From positions 868,001-932,000 of the forward strand of contig NZ_QNQZ01000001.1 in NCBI RefSeq assembly GCF_003390935.1: DNA of 64,000 nt, in the 5' to 3' direction. The number at the start of each line of letters is the position of its first letter. The first letter of the stretch is position 1. A program made the translations under genes and the position numbers. Shown here piece after piece: positions 1 to 9,211 of this stretch. The notes under the pieces are model-generated. The model was not told the origin of the DNA, ran no database searches, and saw only the letters and a program-made list of their open reading frames with translations. The DNA comes from Lewinella sp. IMCC34191. Lineage in GTDB: Bacteria > Bacteroidota > Bacteroidia > Chitinophagales > Saprospiraceae.

Positions 1-112
1 GTCTGGGAATATTCGCCATGACGTTGAGTACCCGGTCATCGAATTCCTCCCGTGCGCGCAATTGATCGATCAGGCGTTTGCGCTGACCCCGATGACGAAA
101 AGCATCTTCCAT
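1..112 (-). CDS. pcm: Protein-L-isoaspartate O-methyltransferase, N-terminal part (cut by window edge)
   Basis: Only the first 37 codons are inside the window. They read MEDAFRHRGQRKRLID, then a charged helix, then LNVMANIPR, the usual opening of the bacterial PCMT family, which uses S-adenosylmethionine to repair isoaspartyl residues in damaged proteins in the cytoplasm. The SAM-binding motifs lie beyond the window, so the call rests on the N-terminus alone. The ATG sits one base after the stop codon of the upstream MazG-like gene, so the two are almost certainly co-transcribed and perhaps translationally coupled. Confidence 0.72.
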   Translation of the reverse strand, partial: MEDAFRHRGQRKRLIDQLRAREEFDDRVLNVMANIPR

Positions 113-113
113 A

Positions 114-578
114 TTATTTGAGTTGAGCGGCCAGGTCGGCGGGAGAGTAGTTTATATTTTTCAGCACTTTATTATCGGAGTTTCGGTATACCAGGTAATG
201 ATCCCCGTTATGTTCCACGCGACCATCCTGGTCCAGCGTCCGGTAGTAACGAACGGTGGCCTCCGCCTCCTCCTGCGAGCTGCAGGTCTTGCTCATATTG
301 GACCTGTGCACCTCGTCAAATAAGGCACGGAACTTATCACCCAATCCGAATTCAAGAACTGTGCCGCTGAGAACGTACTGCAAGTCCGCCAGCGCGTCAG
401 CAACCTCCACCAGGTCACCCTGGTTAATGGCTTCCCGTAGTTCGTTTAACTCCTCCTGTAGCAGATTCACCCGCAGGGCACACCGATCCGGTGGAGGAAT
501 AGTGGGGTTCGGGAGGACCGGGACATGGAAAGTGCGGTGAAACTCGGCTACCGAGGCAAGCGAATCGGGACTTTTCAT
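114..578 (-). CDS. MazG-like nucleoside triphosphate pyrophosphohydrolase
   Basis: A 154-residue all-alpha NTP-pyrophosphatase (MazG/PRA-PH type). The core reads RVNLLQEELNELREAI, then DLVEVADALADLQYVL: the ExxE and later ExxxD acidic residues of this fold, which bind Mg2+ for hydrolysis of NTPs to NMP and PPi. The C-terminal part, about residues 105-154, is a small extension seen in Bacteroidota members. The frame stays open to 662, but a TATATTTG -7 box at 599-606 would put transcription start near 594, so the ATG at 578 (MKSPDSLA) is preferred. It is followed after one base by pcm. The exact substrate cannot be told from sequence. Confidence 0.75.
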   Translation of the reverse strand: MKSPDSLASVAEFHRTFHVPVLPNPTIPPPDRCALRVNLLQEELNELREAINQGDLVEVADALADLQYVLSGTVLEFGLGDKFRALFDEVHRSNMSKTCSSQEEAEATVRYYRTLDQDGRVEHNGDHYLVYRNSDNKVLKNINYSPADLAAQLK

Positions 579-598
579 ACAAGTTGTTTGGCTTTCGG

Positions 599-606
599 CA
601 AATATA
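599..606 (-). promoter_or_regulatory. -7 box of the MazG-like/pcm operon
   Basis: On the minus strand the octamer reads TATATTTG, a perfect match to the Bacteroidota TAnnTTTG -7 consensus, about 20 nt upstream of the ATG at 578. No clear TTG -33 element is seen at the expected distance. Confidence 0.55.
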
Positions 607-898
607 ACAAAGGACTGGCGCAGCACCGACCTGATGACGCATGCGTTGATGCCGTGGAACATATATTCTTATTTCCTTCGGTCCGATAAAAATTTTGGAA
701 TTATAGAAGAAAAGCAGCGATCTTATTGTATACTTGACAATTACCGATCAGAATAAATTTTACTTAATCCGATTACGGTAGAATTAAAATTGTGTATTGG
801 ATGTGCTTAACGAATAAATTCTTTTGAATTTAAAAGTCTGCCGTCCGGAATTTGAAATTCCGGTCAGTAAAAAGCATTGGATAATCGTCCGTGGAACA

Positions 899-929
899 TT
901 GTGTAGGTGTAAGCTCCGAAGTATATTGT
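899..929 (+). promoter_or_regulatory. gltBD promoter
   Basis: TTG (899-901), 20 bases, then TATATTGT (922-929). This fits the TTG-N19-21-TAnnTTTG architecture of Bacteroidota primary sigma promoters with one mismatch in the -7 box. It predicts a start of transcription near 934 and a leader of about 30 nt before the ATG at 967. Confidence 0.55.
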
Positions 930-966
930 GCATCCAAACATTACGTACGACTACTTACAGCGACCT

Positions 967-3900
967 ATGCAGCACCAAGCGAAAACTACCCACGACGACG
1001 GCTTGTACGTACCCCATCTGGAGTCTGATGCCTGTGGTACCGGTTTCATTGCCAATCTGAACGGGGAGGCAAAACACAGCATCGTAAAGGACGCCCTTTA
1101 TATGCTTGCGAACATGGAACACCGGGGCGCCTGTGGATGTGAACCTAACTCCGGGGACGGAGCAGGTATCCTTACCCAGGTACCGCATGAGTTCTTCAAG
1201 CGGAAACTCTCCGAAATGGGGAAAGAGCTTCCTGAATTCGGGAAGTACGGTATCGGGCAGTTGTTCCTTCCCGCGGAGAAAGAACTCAGCCAGCGTTGCC
1301 GCTTCCTTTTTGAGGATTACTGTGACGAATTAGGGTTCGACGTGATTACCTACCGTAAGAACCCTCATGACGCTGACGAGGTAGGACCGACCTCCGTCGG
1401 TGCCCAGCCCCGCATGGAACAGATCTTCGTGAAGCCGCGTACCGATTTGGCGCCAGCCGACCTGGAGCGCAAATTATACGTACTGCGCAAATTTGCCACG
1501 CACCGGATCCATACCACCTATCCGGAAACGCGCGACCAGTTCTACCTCTGCTCTTTCAGCTATAAGACAATCGTTTACAAGGGGCAATTGACGACCTGGC
1601 AGCTTTCCGGCTTCTACCACGATCTGCAAGACCTGGGATACAAGTCGGCCATCGCTTTGGTCCACAGCCGTTTCTCGACCAATACGGTTCCGAAGTGGAA
1701 GCTTGCTCAGCCCTTCCGCATGATTGCCCACAACGGGGAGATCAACACCGTACAGGGTAACGTCAACTGGTGGAAGTCGAAGGAAAGCCTTATCCGGGAA
1801 ACCTCCCGCTTCACCGAGGAGGAGCTGGATATGATCTATCCGGTGTGCGGTTCCATGCTGTCCGATTCGGCCAACTTCGATAACGTGCTGGAATTCCTCA
1901 CGATGAACGGCATGAGCATTCCGCATGCCCTCATGATGATGATTCCCGAAGCGTGGCAGCACGACGAGGAGATGCCCGACTATAAGAAGGCCTTCTACGA
2001 ATACAGCAAGGCCCTGATGGAGCCCTGGGATGGACCCGCGTCAATTTGCTTTACCGACGGCATCCTCGTAGGGGCTACACTTGACCGAAACGGTCTTCGC
2101 CCGAGCCGCTACTGCCTGCTCGATGATAATACGCTCATCGTGGCGTCGGAGGCCGGCGCCCTGAAAGTAGATCAGAAGAAGGTCGTAAAGAAAGGTCGCC
2201 TGCAACCGGGGCGTATCCTGGTCGCGGACCTGGACGAGCACCGCGTAATCGGTGACGAAGAACTGAAAGAGATCATCTGCCAGCGTCTGCCGTACCGCGA
2301 CTGGCTCGATGAGCACAAGCAGGATATCAAAAACTTACCCCTTAGCCGGAAGGCCGAGGTAAGCATGGACCAAAAAACGCTGTTCCGCCGGCTGCAGCTG
2401 TTTGGCTATACCAAGGAGGACCTCAGCGTGATGCTGGAACCCATGATCAAGGAAGGAAAGGACCCGATCGGATCCATGGGTAGCGATACCCCGCTTGCGG
2501 TGCTCTCCCTGCACAGCCAGCACATCGCGAATTATTTCAAGCAGCTCTTCGCCCAGGTGACGAACCCACCTATCGATCCCATCCGGGAGCGGAGTGTAAT
2601 GTCGCTCTACGCTATGCTAGGAAGTTCGAGCAACATCCTAAAGGCCGAAGCTGCAAACTCCACCTACATCCACCTCGATACCCCCATTCTGTCTAACGAT
2701 GAGGTAGCTAAACTACGGGAATTGCACCACCGGAAATTCCGGGCCGGGGTAATCAACACCGTATTTCCCGCGGACGGTCAGGCCGGCCGCCTGCAGGCCG
2801 CTATCGAGCACATCCGCGCGCAGGCGCAGTCGATGGTACAGAGCGGTTACAATATCCTCCTGTTGAGCGATCGGGAAGCGGATAGTCACAGTGCACCGGT
2901 TCCCAGCCTGCTTGCCCTCGGTGCGGTACACCATCACCTGGTCGAATTGGGCCTGCGGGCGAAAACCAGCCTGGTCGTGGAAAGCGGAGATATTCGGGAA
3001 ACCCACCACGTGGCCACTTTGATTGGTTACGGTGCGAGTGCCGTAAACCCCTACATGGCTTATGCCGCCCTGGCGGATCTCCACGCCCGCAACGTTTTCG
3101 AGGCGGAAAACTACGAGGTCAAGGATGTCATCAAGATCTACCGCAAGGCCATCGGTAAGGGAGTGCTGAAGATCATGTCTAAAATTGGCATTTCGACCCT
3201 ACAATCATACCAGGGTGCTCAGATCTTTGAGATTCTGGGTCTTAACCGGAAAGTCGTCGACGAATGTTTCCGGGGGTCGATCAGTCGGATCGAAGGAATC
3301 GGCTACGACGGACTGGCCAGCGAAGTACTGGTTCGGCACCGGCTGGCCTATCCAAAGGAATATGTACCCAATCCCAAGCTCGAAGTAGGTGGGGTCTACC
3401 AGTGGAAGCGCCGGGGAGAGGCCCATACCTTCAATCCGAAGAGTATCCATTACCTGCAGATCGCCGCACGGAAGAACGATCAGGACGCCTACTATAAGTA
3501 CCGTGATGCCATCAACGAGCAGGCCGAGAAGGCGCTGACCCTGCGCGGACTGCTTACCTTCCGGAAGGGCGATCCCATCCCCATCGAGGAGGTCGAACCC
3601 GCCGAGGACATCATGAAGCGTTTCGCTACCGGAGCGATGTCCTTCGGGTCCATCAGCTGGGAGGCTCATACGACGCTGGCCATCGCCATGAATCAGATCG
3701 GCGCGCGTTCAAACTCCGGAGAGGGCGGGGAAGATGAAATTCGCTTCGAACTGGATGAGAAAGGCCGCAATATGCGTTCGGCCATCAAACAGGTAGCCTC
3801 CGGACGTTTCGGCGTAACCAGCCATTACCTGACCAACGCCGACGAGCTGCAGATCAAAATGGCCCAGGGCGCCAAACCCGGTGAGGGCGGGCAGCTGCCC

Positions 3901-5520
3901 GGTCACAAGGTCGACGACTGGATCGGTCGCGTGCGGAAGTCTACCCCCGGGGTAGGGCTAATTTCGCCACCTCCCCACCACGATATCTACAGCATTGAAG
4001 ACCTGGCCCAGCTGATCTTCGACCTGAAGAACGCCAACCGTCGGGCGCGTATCAACGTCAAGCTGGTCTCTAAAGCCGGGGTAGGTATTATCGCCTCCGG
4101 CGTAGCCAAGGCCCACGCCGACGCGATCCTGATCTCCGGCCACGACGGAGGTACCGGCGCCAGCCCGCTCAGTTCCATCCGGCACGCCGGCCTTCCCTGG
4201 GAACTCGGTCTGGCCGAAAGTCACCAAACGCTGGTCAAGAACAAACTACGCGACCGGGTGACCCTGCAAACCGACGGACAGATCCGTACCGGACGCGATT
4301 TGGTCGTCGCGACGCTGCTCGGAGCGGAAGAGTACGGCGTAGCTACCGCCGCCCTCGTCGTCGAGGGCTGTATCATGATGCGTAAGTGCCACGTCAATAC
4401 CTGTCCCGTAGGTATCGCCACCCAGAATCCGGAACTGCGGAAGCGCTTTACCGGTGATCCCGAGCACGTCATCAACTTCTTCCGCTTCCTCGCCGAGGAC
4501 ATGCGTACGATCATGGCCGAGTTAGGCTTCCGTACCGTCAATGAAATGGTCGGACGCGTCGAGCACCTGAAGATGAACAGCGAGGTCGAGCACTGGAAAT
4601 ACCGTAGCCTGGACCTGAGCCCGATCCTGTACAAGGAGGTCGCCGATGAAACGGTTGGACTGTACAAGCGCGTGGAGCAGGACCACGGTATCGATGACGT
4701 ACTGGATCGTCGCCTCATCACGGCCGCCAAGAATGCCCTGGATGAAATGGAGCCGGTCGCCGGCACCTTTGACATCAAGAATACCGATCGCAGCGTCGGC
4801 GCCATGCTCTCCAATGAGGTCAGCCGTCGCTTCCACGCAGAAGGACTGCCCGATGGAGCGATTAAGTTCCGGTTCCGCGGCTCCGCGGGACAAAGCTTCG
4901 GGGTCTTTACCGCTAAAGGCATAGAATTCCTGCTCGAAGGAGAGGCGAACGATTACTTCGGCAAGGGACTTTCCGGTGCCCGCCTGATCGTGGTGCCGGA
5001 CCGGGTGTCTACTTTCGATCCCCACGACAACATCATCATTGGTAACGTCGCCTTCTACGGCGCGACCTCCGGCGAGGCCTACATCAAGGGTATGGCCGGA
5101 GAACGCTTCGCCGTCCGTAACTCGGGTGTCAAGGCCGTGGTCGAAGGATTAGGTGATCACGGTTGCGAATACATGACCGGTGGGGTAGTGGTCGTACTGG
5201 GAAAAACCGGTAAGAACTTCGGCGCCGGCATGTCGGGAGGTATGGCGTACGTCTACGATCCTGAGAAGACGTTCCACAAGAGCCTCAACACCGAGATGGT
5301 GGATAGCGAGGAGCTGAACGACTTCGACCGCGACCTGCTTAAGCAAATGGTGCGGAACCACTTCGCCTATACCAGCTCGAAGCGTGCCCTCGACATGCTC
5401 AATAACTGGGAAGGAGAGGAAGCCAAATTCATCAAGGTCATGCCGCGCGACTACAAAGCCGTTCTCGAGAAGAAAGGAGAGCAGCCTGACGTATCCGTGA
5501 AGGTGGCCGCGGTAAGCTAG
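967..5520 (+). CDS. gltB: Glutamate synthase large (alpha) subunit
   Basis: Makes two glutamates from glutamine and 2-oxoglutarate; this subunit carries the glutaminase and the FMN synthase sites. At 1517 residues it has the full family length. Class II amidotransferase domain first, with the nucleophile Cys23 in DACGTGF preceded by a short propeptide; then the central domain; the FMN/synthase domain (GEGGEDEIRFE, GAKPGEGGQLPG, SGHDGGTGASP); a 3Fe-4S site C1135-x5-C1141-x4-C1146; and the C-terminal GxGxG beta-helix (GNVAFYGATSGEAYIKG). A GTG at 928 in the same frame would lie on the -7 box, so the ATG at 967 is chosen. gltD follows after 38 bases, forming a two-gene ammonium-assimilation operon. 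Confidence 0.97.
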   Translation: MQHQAKTTHDDGLYVPHLESDACGTGFIANLNGEAKHSIVKDALYMLANMEHRGACGCEPNSGDGAGILTQVPHEFFKRKLSEMGKELPEFGKYGIGQLFLPAEKELSQRCRFLFEDYCDELGFDVITYRKNPHDADEVGPTSVGAQPRMEQIFVKPRTDLAPADLERKLYVLRKFATHRIHTTYPETRDQFYLCSFSYKTIVYKGQLTTWQLSGFYHDLQDLGYKSAIALVHSRFSTNTVPKWKLAQPFRMIAHNGEINTVQGNVNWWKSKESLIRETSRFTEEELDMIYPVCGSMLSDSANFDNVLEFLTMNGMSIPHALMMMIPEAWQHDEEMPDYKKAFYEYSKALMEPWDGPASICFTDGILVGATLDRNGLRPSRYCLLDDNTLIVASEAGALKVDQKKVVKKGRLQPGRILVADLDEHRVIGDEELKEIICQRLPYRDWLDEHKQDIKNLPLSRKAEVSMDQKTLFRRLQLFGYTKEDLSVMLEPMIKEGKDPIGSMGSDTPLAVLSLHSQHIANYFKQLFAQVTNPPIDPIRERSVMSLYAMLGSSSNILKAEAANSTYIHLDTPILSNDEVAKLRELHHRKFRAGVINTVFPADGQAGRLQAAIEHIRAQAQSMVQSGYNILLLSDREADSHSAPVPSLLALGAVHHHLVELGLRAKTSLVVESGDIRETHHVATLIGYGASAVNPYMAYAALADLHARNVFEAENYEVKDVIKIYRKAIGKGVLKIMSKIGISTLQSYQGAQIFEILGLNRKVVDECFRGSISRIEGIGYDGLASEVLVRHRLAYPKEYVPNPKLEVGGVYQWKRRGEAHTFNPKSIHYLQIAARKNDQDAYYKYRDAINEQAEKALTLRGLLTFRKGDPIPIEEVEPAEDIMKRFATGAMSFGSISWEAHTTLAIAMNQIGARSNSGEGGEDEIRFELDEKGRNMRSAIKQVASGRFGVTSHYLTNADELQIKMAQGAKPGEGGQLPGHKVDDWIGRVRKSTPGVGLISPPPHHDIYSIEDLAQLIFDLKNANRRARINVKLVSKAGVGIIASGVAKAHADAILISGHDGGTGASPLSSIRHAGLPWELGLAESHQTLVKNKLRDRVTLQTDGQIRTGRDLVVATLLGAEEYGVATAALVVEGCIMMRKCHVNTCPVGIATQNPELRKRFTGDPEHVINFFRFLAEDMRTIMAELGFRTVNEMVGRVEHLKMNSEVEHWKYRSLDLSPILYKEVADETVGLYKRVEQDHGIDDVLDRRLITAAKNALDEMEPVAGTFDIKNTDRSVGAMLSNEVSRRFHAEGLPDGAIKFRFRGSAGQSFGVFTAKGIEFLLEGEANDYFGKGLSGARLIVVPDRVSTFDPHDNIIIGNVAFYGATSGEAYIKGMAGERFAVRNSGVKAVVEGLGDHGCEYMTGGVVVVLGKTGKNFGAGMSGGMAYVYDPEKTFHKSLNTEMVDSEELNDFDRDLLKQMVRNHFAYTSSKRALDMLNNWEGEEAKFIKVMPRDYKAVLEKKGEQPDVSVKVAAVS

Positions 5521-5558
5521 GCGGACTATTTACTTATTGACCGATAAAAGAAAACAAC

Positions 5559-7040
5559 ATGGCTGATCCAACCGGATTCCTGAAACATACCCGCGAATTA
5601 CCCGAGAAGCGTGACGTTGAAGTCCGTAAGACCGACTGGCAGGAACTTTACGTACCGATGTCGGAAGAAAAGACGGTCACCCAGGCCAGTCGCTGCATGG
5701 ACTGTGGCGTACCCTTCTGTCACAGTGGATGCCCACTGGGTAATATTATCCCCGAATTCAACGACGCGGTCTACGAAGAAGACTGGCGCGAAGCTTTCGA
5801 GATTCTGAGCTCCACTAACAATTTTCCGGAGTTTACCGGGCGCATCTGTCCGGCCCCCTGTGAGTCCGCCTGCGTACTGGGCATCAACCAGCCGCCGGTG
5901 GCCATCGAGCACATCGAAAAGAGTATTGCCGAGGAAGCTTTCGAGCGGGGCTACGCCCGTCCGAACCCTCCTTCCAGCCGTACAGGCAAGGCCGTCGCGG
6001 TCATCGGTTCCGGACCGGCCGGCCTGGCTGCCGCCGCCCAGCTCAATAAAGCAGGCCATACGGTAACGGTCTACGAGCGGAACTCGCGCATCGGTGGGCT
6101 GCTCCGCTATGGTATACCGGATTTCAAGATGGAGAAGTGGGTAATCGACCGTCGGATCGAACTGATGGAGGCCGAGGGCATCAAATTCCGCACCAACGCC
6201 AACGTCGGGGAAAACGTAGACGCGAAGCAGCTGGTCCGGGAGCACGATGCGGTCGTCCTGGCCGGCGGCTCCACCATCCCACGGGATATACCCAGCCAGG
6301 GCAGAGAAGCGCAGGGCGTCCATTTTGCCATGGAATTCCTGGAGCAGAACAACAAGCGCGTGGCCGGCGACGATCTCAGTGACCACTACGAGATCCACGC
6401 TCGCGACCGGGACGTGATCGTGATCGGTGGGGGCGATACCGGTGCCGACTGCGTCGGAACCAGTAACCGCCACGGCGCCCGGTCCGTCACCCAGATCGAG
6501 ATCATGCCGATGCCGCCCTCGGAACGGACCCCGGACAGCTGGCCGAACTGGCCCATGATCCTCCGTACCTCAACGAGTCACGAAGAGGGTTGCGAACGCG
6601 AATGGGCCGTGCTTACGGAAGAATTTCTGAAGGACGACGAAGGACACCTCCGCGCTATCCGTACCGTCAACATCCGTTGGGGCAAGGACCAAACCGGCCG
6701 GAACACTTTCGTCAAAATTCCCGGCACCGAACGGGAATTGCCCTGTCAGCTGCTTCTGATCGCCGCCGGCTTCATGCATCCCCAGCACGAAGGGCTGCTG
6801 AATAAGCTCGGCGTCGGACTCGACGGCCGCAAGAACGTGGCCGCCAGTCCGGAGCACAACTACCAGACCTCCGTACCGAAGGTCTTTGCCGCCGGGGATA
6901 TGCGTCGGGGTCAGAGCCTGGTCGTGTGGGCCATTGCGGAGGGACGGGAATGTGCCCGTTCCGTCGACAGCTTCCTGCGCGGTGGTGAATCCGTACTGGA
7001 GGGTAGGGATGAAGGTCGGTTGGAATTAGACTTTGCTTAG
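5559..7040 (+). CDS. gltD: Glutamate synthase small (beta) subunit, NADPH-dependent
   Basis: Supplies electrons from NAD(P)H through FAD and two 4Fe-4S clusters to GltB. The 493 residues match the family. N-terminal cluster cysteines: Cys46, Cys49, Cys54 and Cys58 (CMDCGVPFCHSGC), then Cys97, Cys101 and Cys105 (CPAPCESAC). The FAD Rossmann motif is VIGSGPAGLAAAA at about 148-160, and the NADPH motif is VIVIGGGDTGADC around 288-300. The C-terminal FAD motif, KVFAAGDMRRGQSLVVWAI, is also present. It lies 38 bases after gltB and is surely co-transcribed. A weak 6-bp hairpin (7032-7059) follows the stop. Confidence 0.97.
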   Translation: MADPTGFLKHTRELPEKRDVEVRKTDWQELYVPMSEEKTVTQASRCMDCGVPFCHSGCPLGNIIPEFNDAVYEEDWREAFEILSSTNNFPEFTGRICPAPCESACVLGINQPPVAIEHIEKSIAEEAFERGYARPNPPSSRTGKAVAVIGSGPAGLAAAAQLNKAGHTVTVYERNSRIGGLLRYGIPDFKMEKWVIDRRIELMEAEGIKFRTNANVGENVDAKQLVREHDAVVLAGGSTIPRDIPSQGREAQGVHFAMEFLEQNNKRVAGDDLSDHYEIHARDRDVIVIGGGDTGADCVGTSNRHGARSVTQIEIMPMPPSERTPDSWPNWPMILRTSTSHEEGCEREWAVLTEEFLKDDEGHLRAIRTVNIRWGKDQTGRNTFVKIPGTERELPCQLLLIAAGFMHPQHEGLLNKLGVGLDGRKNVAASPEHNYQTSVPKVFAAGDMRRGQSLVVWAIAEGRECARSVDSFLRGGESVLEGRDEGRLELDFA

Positions 7041-7084
7041 ATTCGATTGAAATAGCAAACTAGACCTTCCGCAGAAAGCTTCGC

Positions 7085-7100
7085 ACCTGCGCTCCGCCGC
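7085..7100 (+). promoter_or_regulatory. Copy 1 of the ACCTGCGCTCCGCCGC upstream element
   Basis: 16 of the 17 bases of the element TACCTGCGCTCCGCCGC, with C in place of the first T. It lies 24 bases before the ATG of the aldo/keto reductase, in the same orientation as that gene. See the finding on the five-copy element. Confidence 0.5.
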
Positions 7101-7124
7101 CCTGTTGCATAGGAAAATACCAGA

Positions 7125-8111
7125 ATGAACTACCGCAAACTAGGCAAAACCAACTTCGAAGTCAGTGAAATCAGCCTTGGTACCTGGCAAGTTGGCGGAA
7201 AATGGGGAGATCCTTTCGATGACGCGAAAGCCGAACGTATTCTGAACGAGGCCATCGATCGCGGCGTCAATTTCATTGACACTGCCGACGTATACTCCGA
7301 TGGACTAAGCGAAAAAGCCGTTGGTAAGGTCGTGCGCGAACGCTCCGAATACATTTACGTCGCCACCAAGTGTGGTCGGCAGATTAACCCGCATACGAAC
7401 GAAAATTACACCGTCGAGGCGCTGCGTGGATACGTGGAAGAAAGCCTGCGTCGGATGAAGATCGAGCGTATCGACCTGATCCAGTTACACTCCATACCGA
7501 ACGACGTTTACTACCGGCCGGAGATCTTCGGCTTATTCGAACGGCTGAAGGAGGAAGGAAAAATTCAGCACCTCGGCGTCAGCGTGGAGAAGGTCGAGGA
7601 GGCCATCAAAGCGATGGAGTACCCGAACGTGACTACCGTCCAGATTATCTTCAACGTCTTCCGGCAGCGCCCCACCGAACTCTTTTTCGACCTCGTGAAG
7701 AAGCACGATATCGGCGTTATCGCCCGTGTGCCCCTGGCCAGCGGACTGCTGACCGGTAAGTTTTCGAAGGACACGACCTTCGGGGAGGAAGATCACCGCA
7801 ACTTCAACCGTAACGGCGAAGCCTTTGATAAGGGGGAAACCTTCAGTGGCATCGACTACGAGCAGGGCTTGCAGGCCGTAGAGGAACTTAAGGCCCTCTT
7901 TCCCGGCGAGAAGAACCTGGCCCCCGTAGCATTACAGTGGATTCTGAGCTATCCGGAGGTAAGCTGCGTTATCCCGGGTGCTTCGAAACTGGAGCACCTT
8001 CAATCCAATCTATCGGTGGCTGATCGCGAACCCCTGACTCCCAGCGAGGTGAAGGCAATGAATAAGATTTACGAGGAGCGAATCAAGCCCAGCGTTCACC
8101 AACTTTGGTAG
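7125..8111 (+). CDS. Aldo/keto reductase
   Basis: A 328-residue (beta/alpha)8 NADP(H)-dependent oxidoreductase of the AKR superfamily. All four catalytic residues are visible: Asp52 (NFIDTADVY), Tyr57, Lys82 (VATKCGR) and His122 (LIQLHS). The C-terminal cofactor segment, SCVIPGASKLEHLQSNL, is also typical. The family reduces aldehydes and ketones; the substrate is not predictable here. It stands alone: gltD ends 84 bases upstream, and a copy of the GC-rich upstream element lies in the gap. The start gives the standard opening MNYRKLGKTNFEVSEI. Imperfect hairpins follow the stop at 8113-8265. Confidence 0.92.
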   Translation: MNYRKLGKTNFEVSEISLGTWQVGGKWGDPFDDAKAERILNEAIDRGVNFIDTADVYSDGLSEKAVGKVVRERSEYIYVATKCGRQINPHTNENYTVEALRGYVEESLRRMKIERIDLIQLHSIPNDVYYRPEIFGLFERLKEEGKIQHLGVSVEKVEEAIKAMEYPNVTTVQIIFNVFRQRPTELFFDLVKKHDIGVIARVPLASGLLTGKFSKDTTFGEEDHRNFNRNGEAFDKGETFSGIDYEQGLQAVEELKALFPGEKNLAPVALQWILSYPEVSCVIPGASKLEHLQSNLSVADREPLTPSEVKAMNKIYEERIKPSVHQLW

Positions 8112-8224
8112 CCCGGGTAATCTCACCATGCCATAGCTTCTACCATCTCAGGCAGCCCCACCGGCGTTAATTCCGGTGGTTGCCGTACCTGGGCTTGCAC
8201 GAGTGAAGTTTAGAAGTTTTTGAT

Positions 8225-8265
8225 CGGTCAATCCGCCGTCGTACGCTGCGATGGCGGATTGATCG
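8225..8265. terminator. Hairpin after the aldo/keto reductase
   Basis: CAATCCGCC (8229-8237) and GGCGGATTG (8253-8261) form a perfect 9-bp inverted repeat with a 15-base loop; the stem extends outward with one G-T pair. Only a short T run follows, so termination is likely but not certain. It lies 27 bases before the next ATG and could instead act in that gene's leader. Confidence 0.4.
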
Positions 8266-8292
8266 TTTCACGGAAACCCTAAGACGCTTGGC

Positions 8293-9210
8293 ATGGTCGG
8301 AAAAAAGCTTAAAGCCTTCGGTAAATCGAAGGGCTGGTACCTCGGAACGAATTCCGTATTTGGATTGGAGGACGGATACCTGGTCAATGTGTTTCAAAGC
8401 GCCCGGACGGAGAATCCCAGCTATAAATCCGTACACGTCGAAACCGAACCCCTTCCAGATAACGTCGCCACAATCGTCCAAGATCGTTTGACGACCCGCC
8501 AGGAGGCCCTCGGCTATCAATCGGTTGCTGTACAGGAAGGGGCGGTTACGATCGTTTTCACCGAAAGCTGGCGATCCACCTCGCCCAATAAACTGGATGC
8601 CGCGGTTAGCGCGATCATTGAAGCGTGCCGGGACGCGAATGTGCAACCGCACCATTCCGCCTACGGTACGGACGACCGACAACCATACGTTCACGACGGC
8701 AAAGGGATGCTGCTGACCGCATCGGAACGGCAGGCGATTGAAAGCAAGCTAGCCTACGCCGAACGAAAGCGTCTTCAGGAAGAGAGAGGTTATGCCAACG
8801 GGCTGATCGGGGCGGTAGCTTTCGGCGCGATCGGGGTGGTGGCCTGGGTGTCGGTCGCCTATTATCTGAACCTGATCTCTACGCTGTTGGCCTTCGGTAT
8901 CGCTTTTTTGACGGTGGTGGGCTACGAGCGATTTAACGGAACGATGGGCACATGGACCAAGCCACTGCTCATCGGAGTCAACCTCCTACTCTTGGTTGCT
9001 GCCTCCTTTTTCACCTACTACATCGAATTGTACCAATACGATATGTCGATGCTGGATGCCTGGGAGTACCTGATCGGCGACCCGATGGCGAGGCGATCGT
9101 TTCTGGCTGACGTTGGCATCTCGGCACTTTTCGGTGGTGTAGGGATCTACTACATCGTAGCCAACCTAAAGACGGAGGTCGAGCCCATTCGCCCCGCCGC
9201 CGCGCTGTAG
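8293..9210 (+). CDS. Four-helix integral membrane protein of unknown function
   Basis: 305 residues, family not recognised. Residues 1-160 are soluble, with an alpha/beta look and a short acidic/basic linker (KLAYAERKRLQEERGY). From about residue 168 there are four hydrophobic helices: GLIGAVAFGAIGVVAWVSVA, then LISTLLAFGIAFLTVVG, LLIGVNLLLLVAASFF, and VGISALFGGVGIYYIVANL. A cytosolic N-terminal domain joined to a small membrane module is inferred. There is no signal peptide. It ends one base before the convergent DEAD-box helicase gene (stop codons at 9210 and 9212). Codon use and GC resemble the neighbours, so the ORF looks real. Confidence 0.65.
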   Translation: MVGKKLKAFGKSKGWYLGTNSVFGLEDGYLVNVFQSARTENPSYKSVHVETEPLPDNVATIVQDRLTTRQEALGYQSVAVQEGAVTIVFTESWRSTSPNKLDAAVSAIIEACRDANVQPHHSAYGTDDRQPYVHDGKGMLLTASERQAIESKLAYAERKRLQEERGYANGLIGAVAFGAIGVVAWVSVAYYLNLISTLLAFGIAFLTVVGYERFNGTMGTWTKPLLIGVNLLLLVAASFFTYYIELYQYDMSMLDAWEYLIGDPMARRSFLADVGISALFGGVGIYYIVANLKTEVEPIRPAAAL

Positions 9211-9211
9211 G

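Larger units (their letters stand above)
579..966. other. Divergent intergenic region between the MazG-like operon and gltB
   Basis: About 390 bases, clearly AT-richer than the flanks. It holds the minus-strand -7 box at 599-606 and the gltB promoter at 899-929. A second candidate, TTG-N17-TAAATTTT near 735-762, is too short in spacing to be convincing. No RNA gene or riboswitch-like structure was recognised. Confidence 0.5.

Noticed and set aside
735-762. TTGACA-like -35 and TAAATT -10 upstream of gltB
   Set aside because: The spacing is that of a proteobacterial promoter; the 899-929 site fits the Bacteroidota form better and sits at a better distance.
663-898. Possible riboswitch or small RNA upstream of gltB
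   Set aside because: AT-rich sequence with no stable stem or known aptamer pattern that I can see.
928-966. GTG start that would lengthen gltB by 13 codons
   Set aside because: The GTG falls on the predicted -7 box, and ATG 967 gives the normal distance to the nucleophile Cys.
8167-8694. 175-codon minus-strand frame over the start of the membrane-protein gene
   Set aside because: The opposite strand has a coherent four-helix protein; this frame has no domain.
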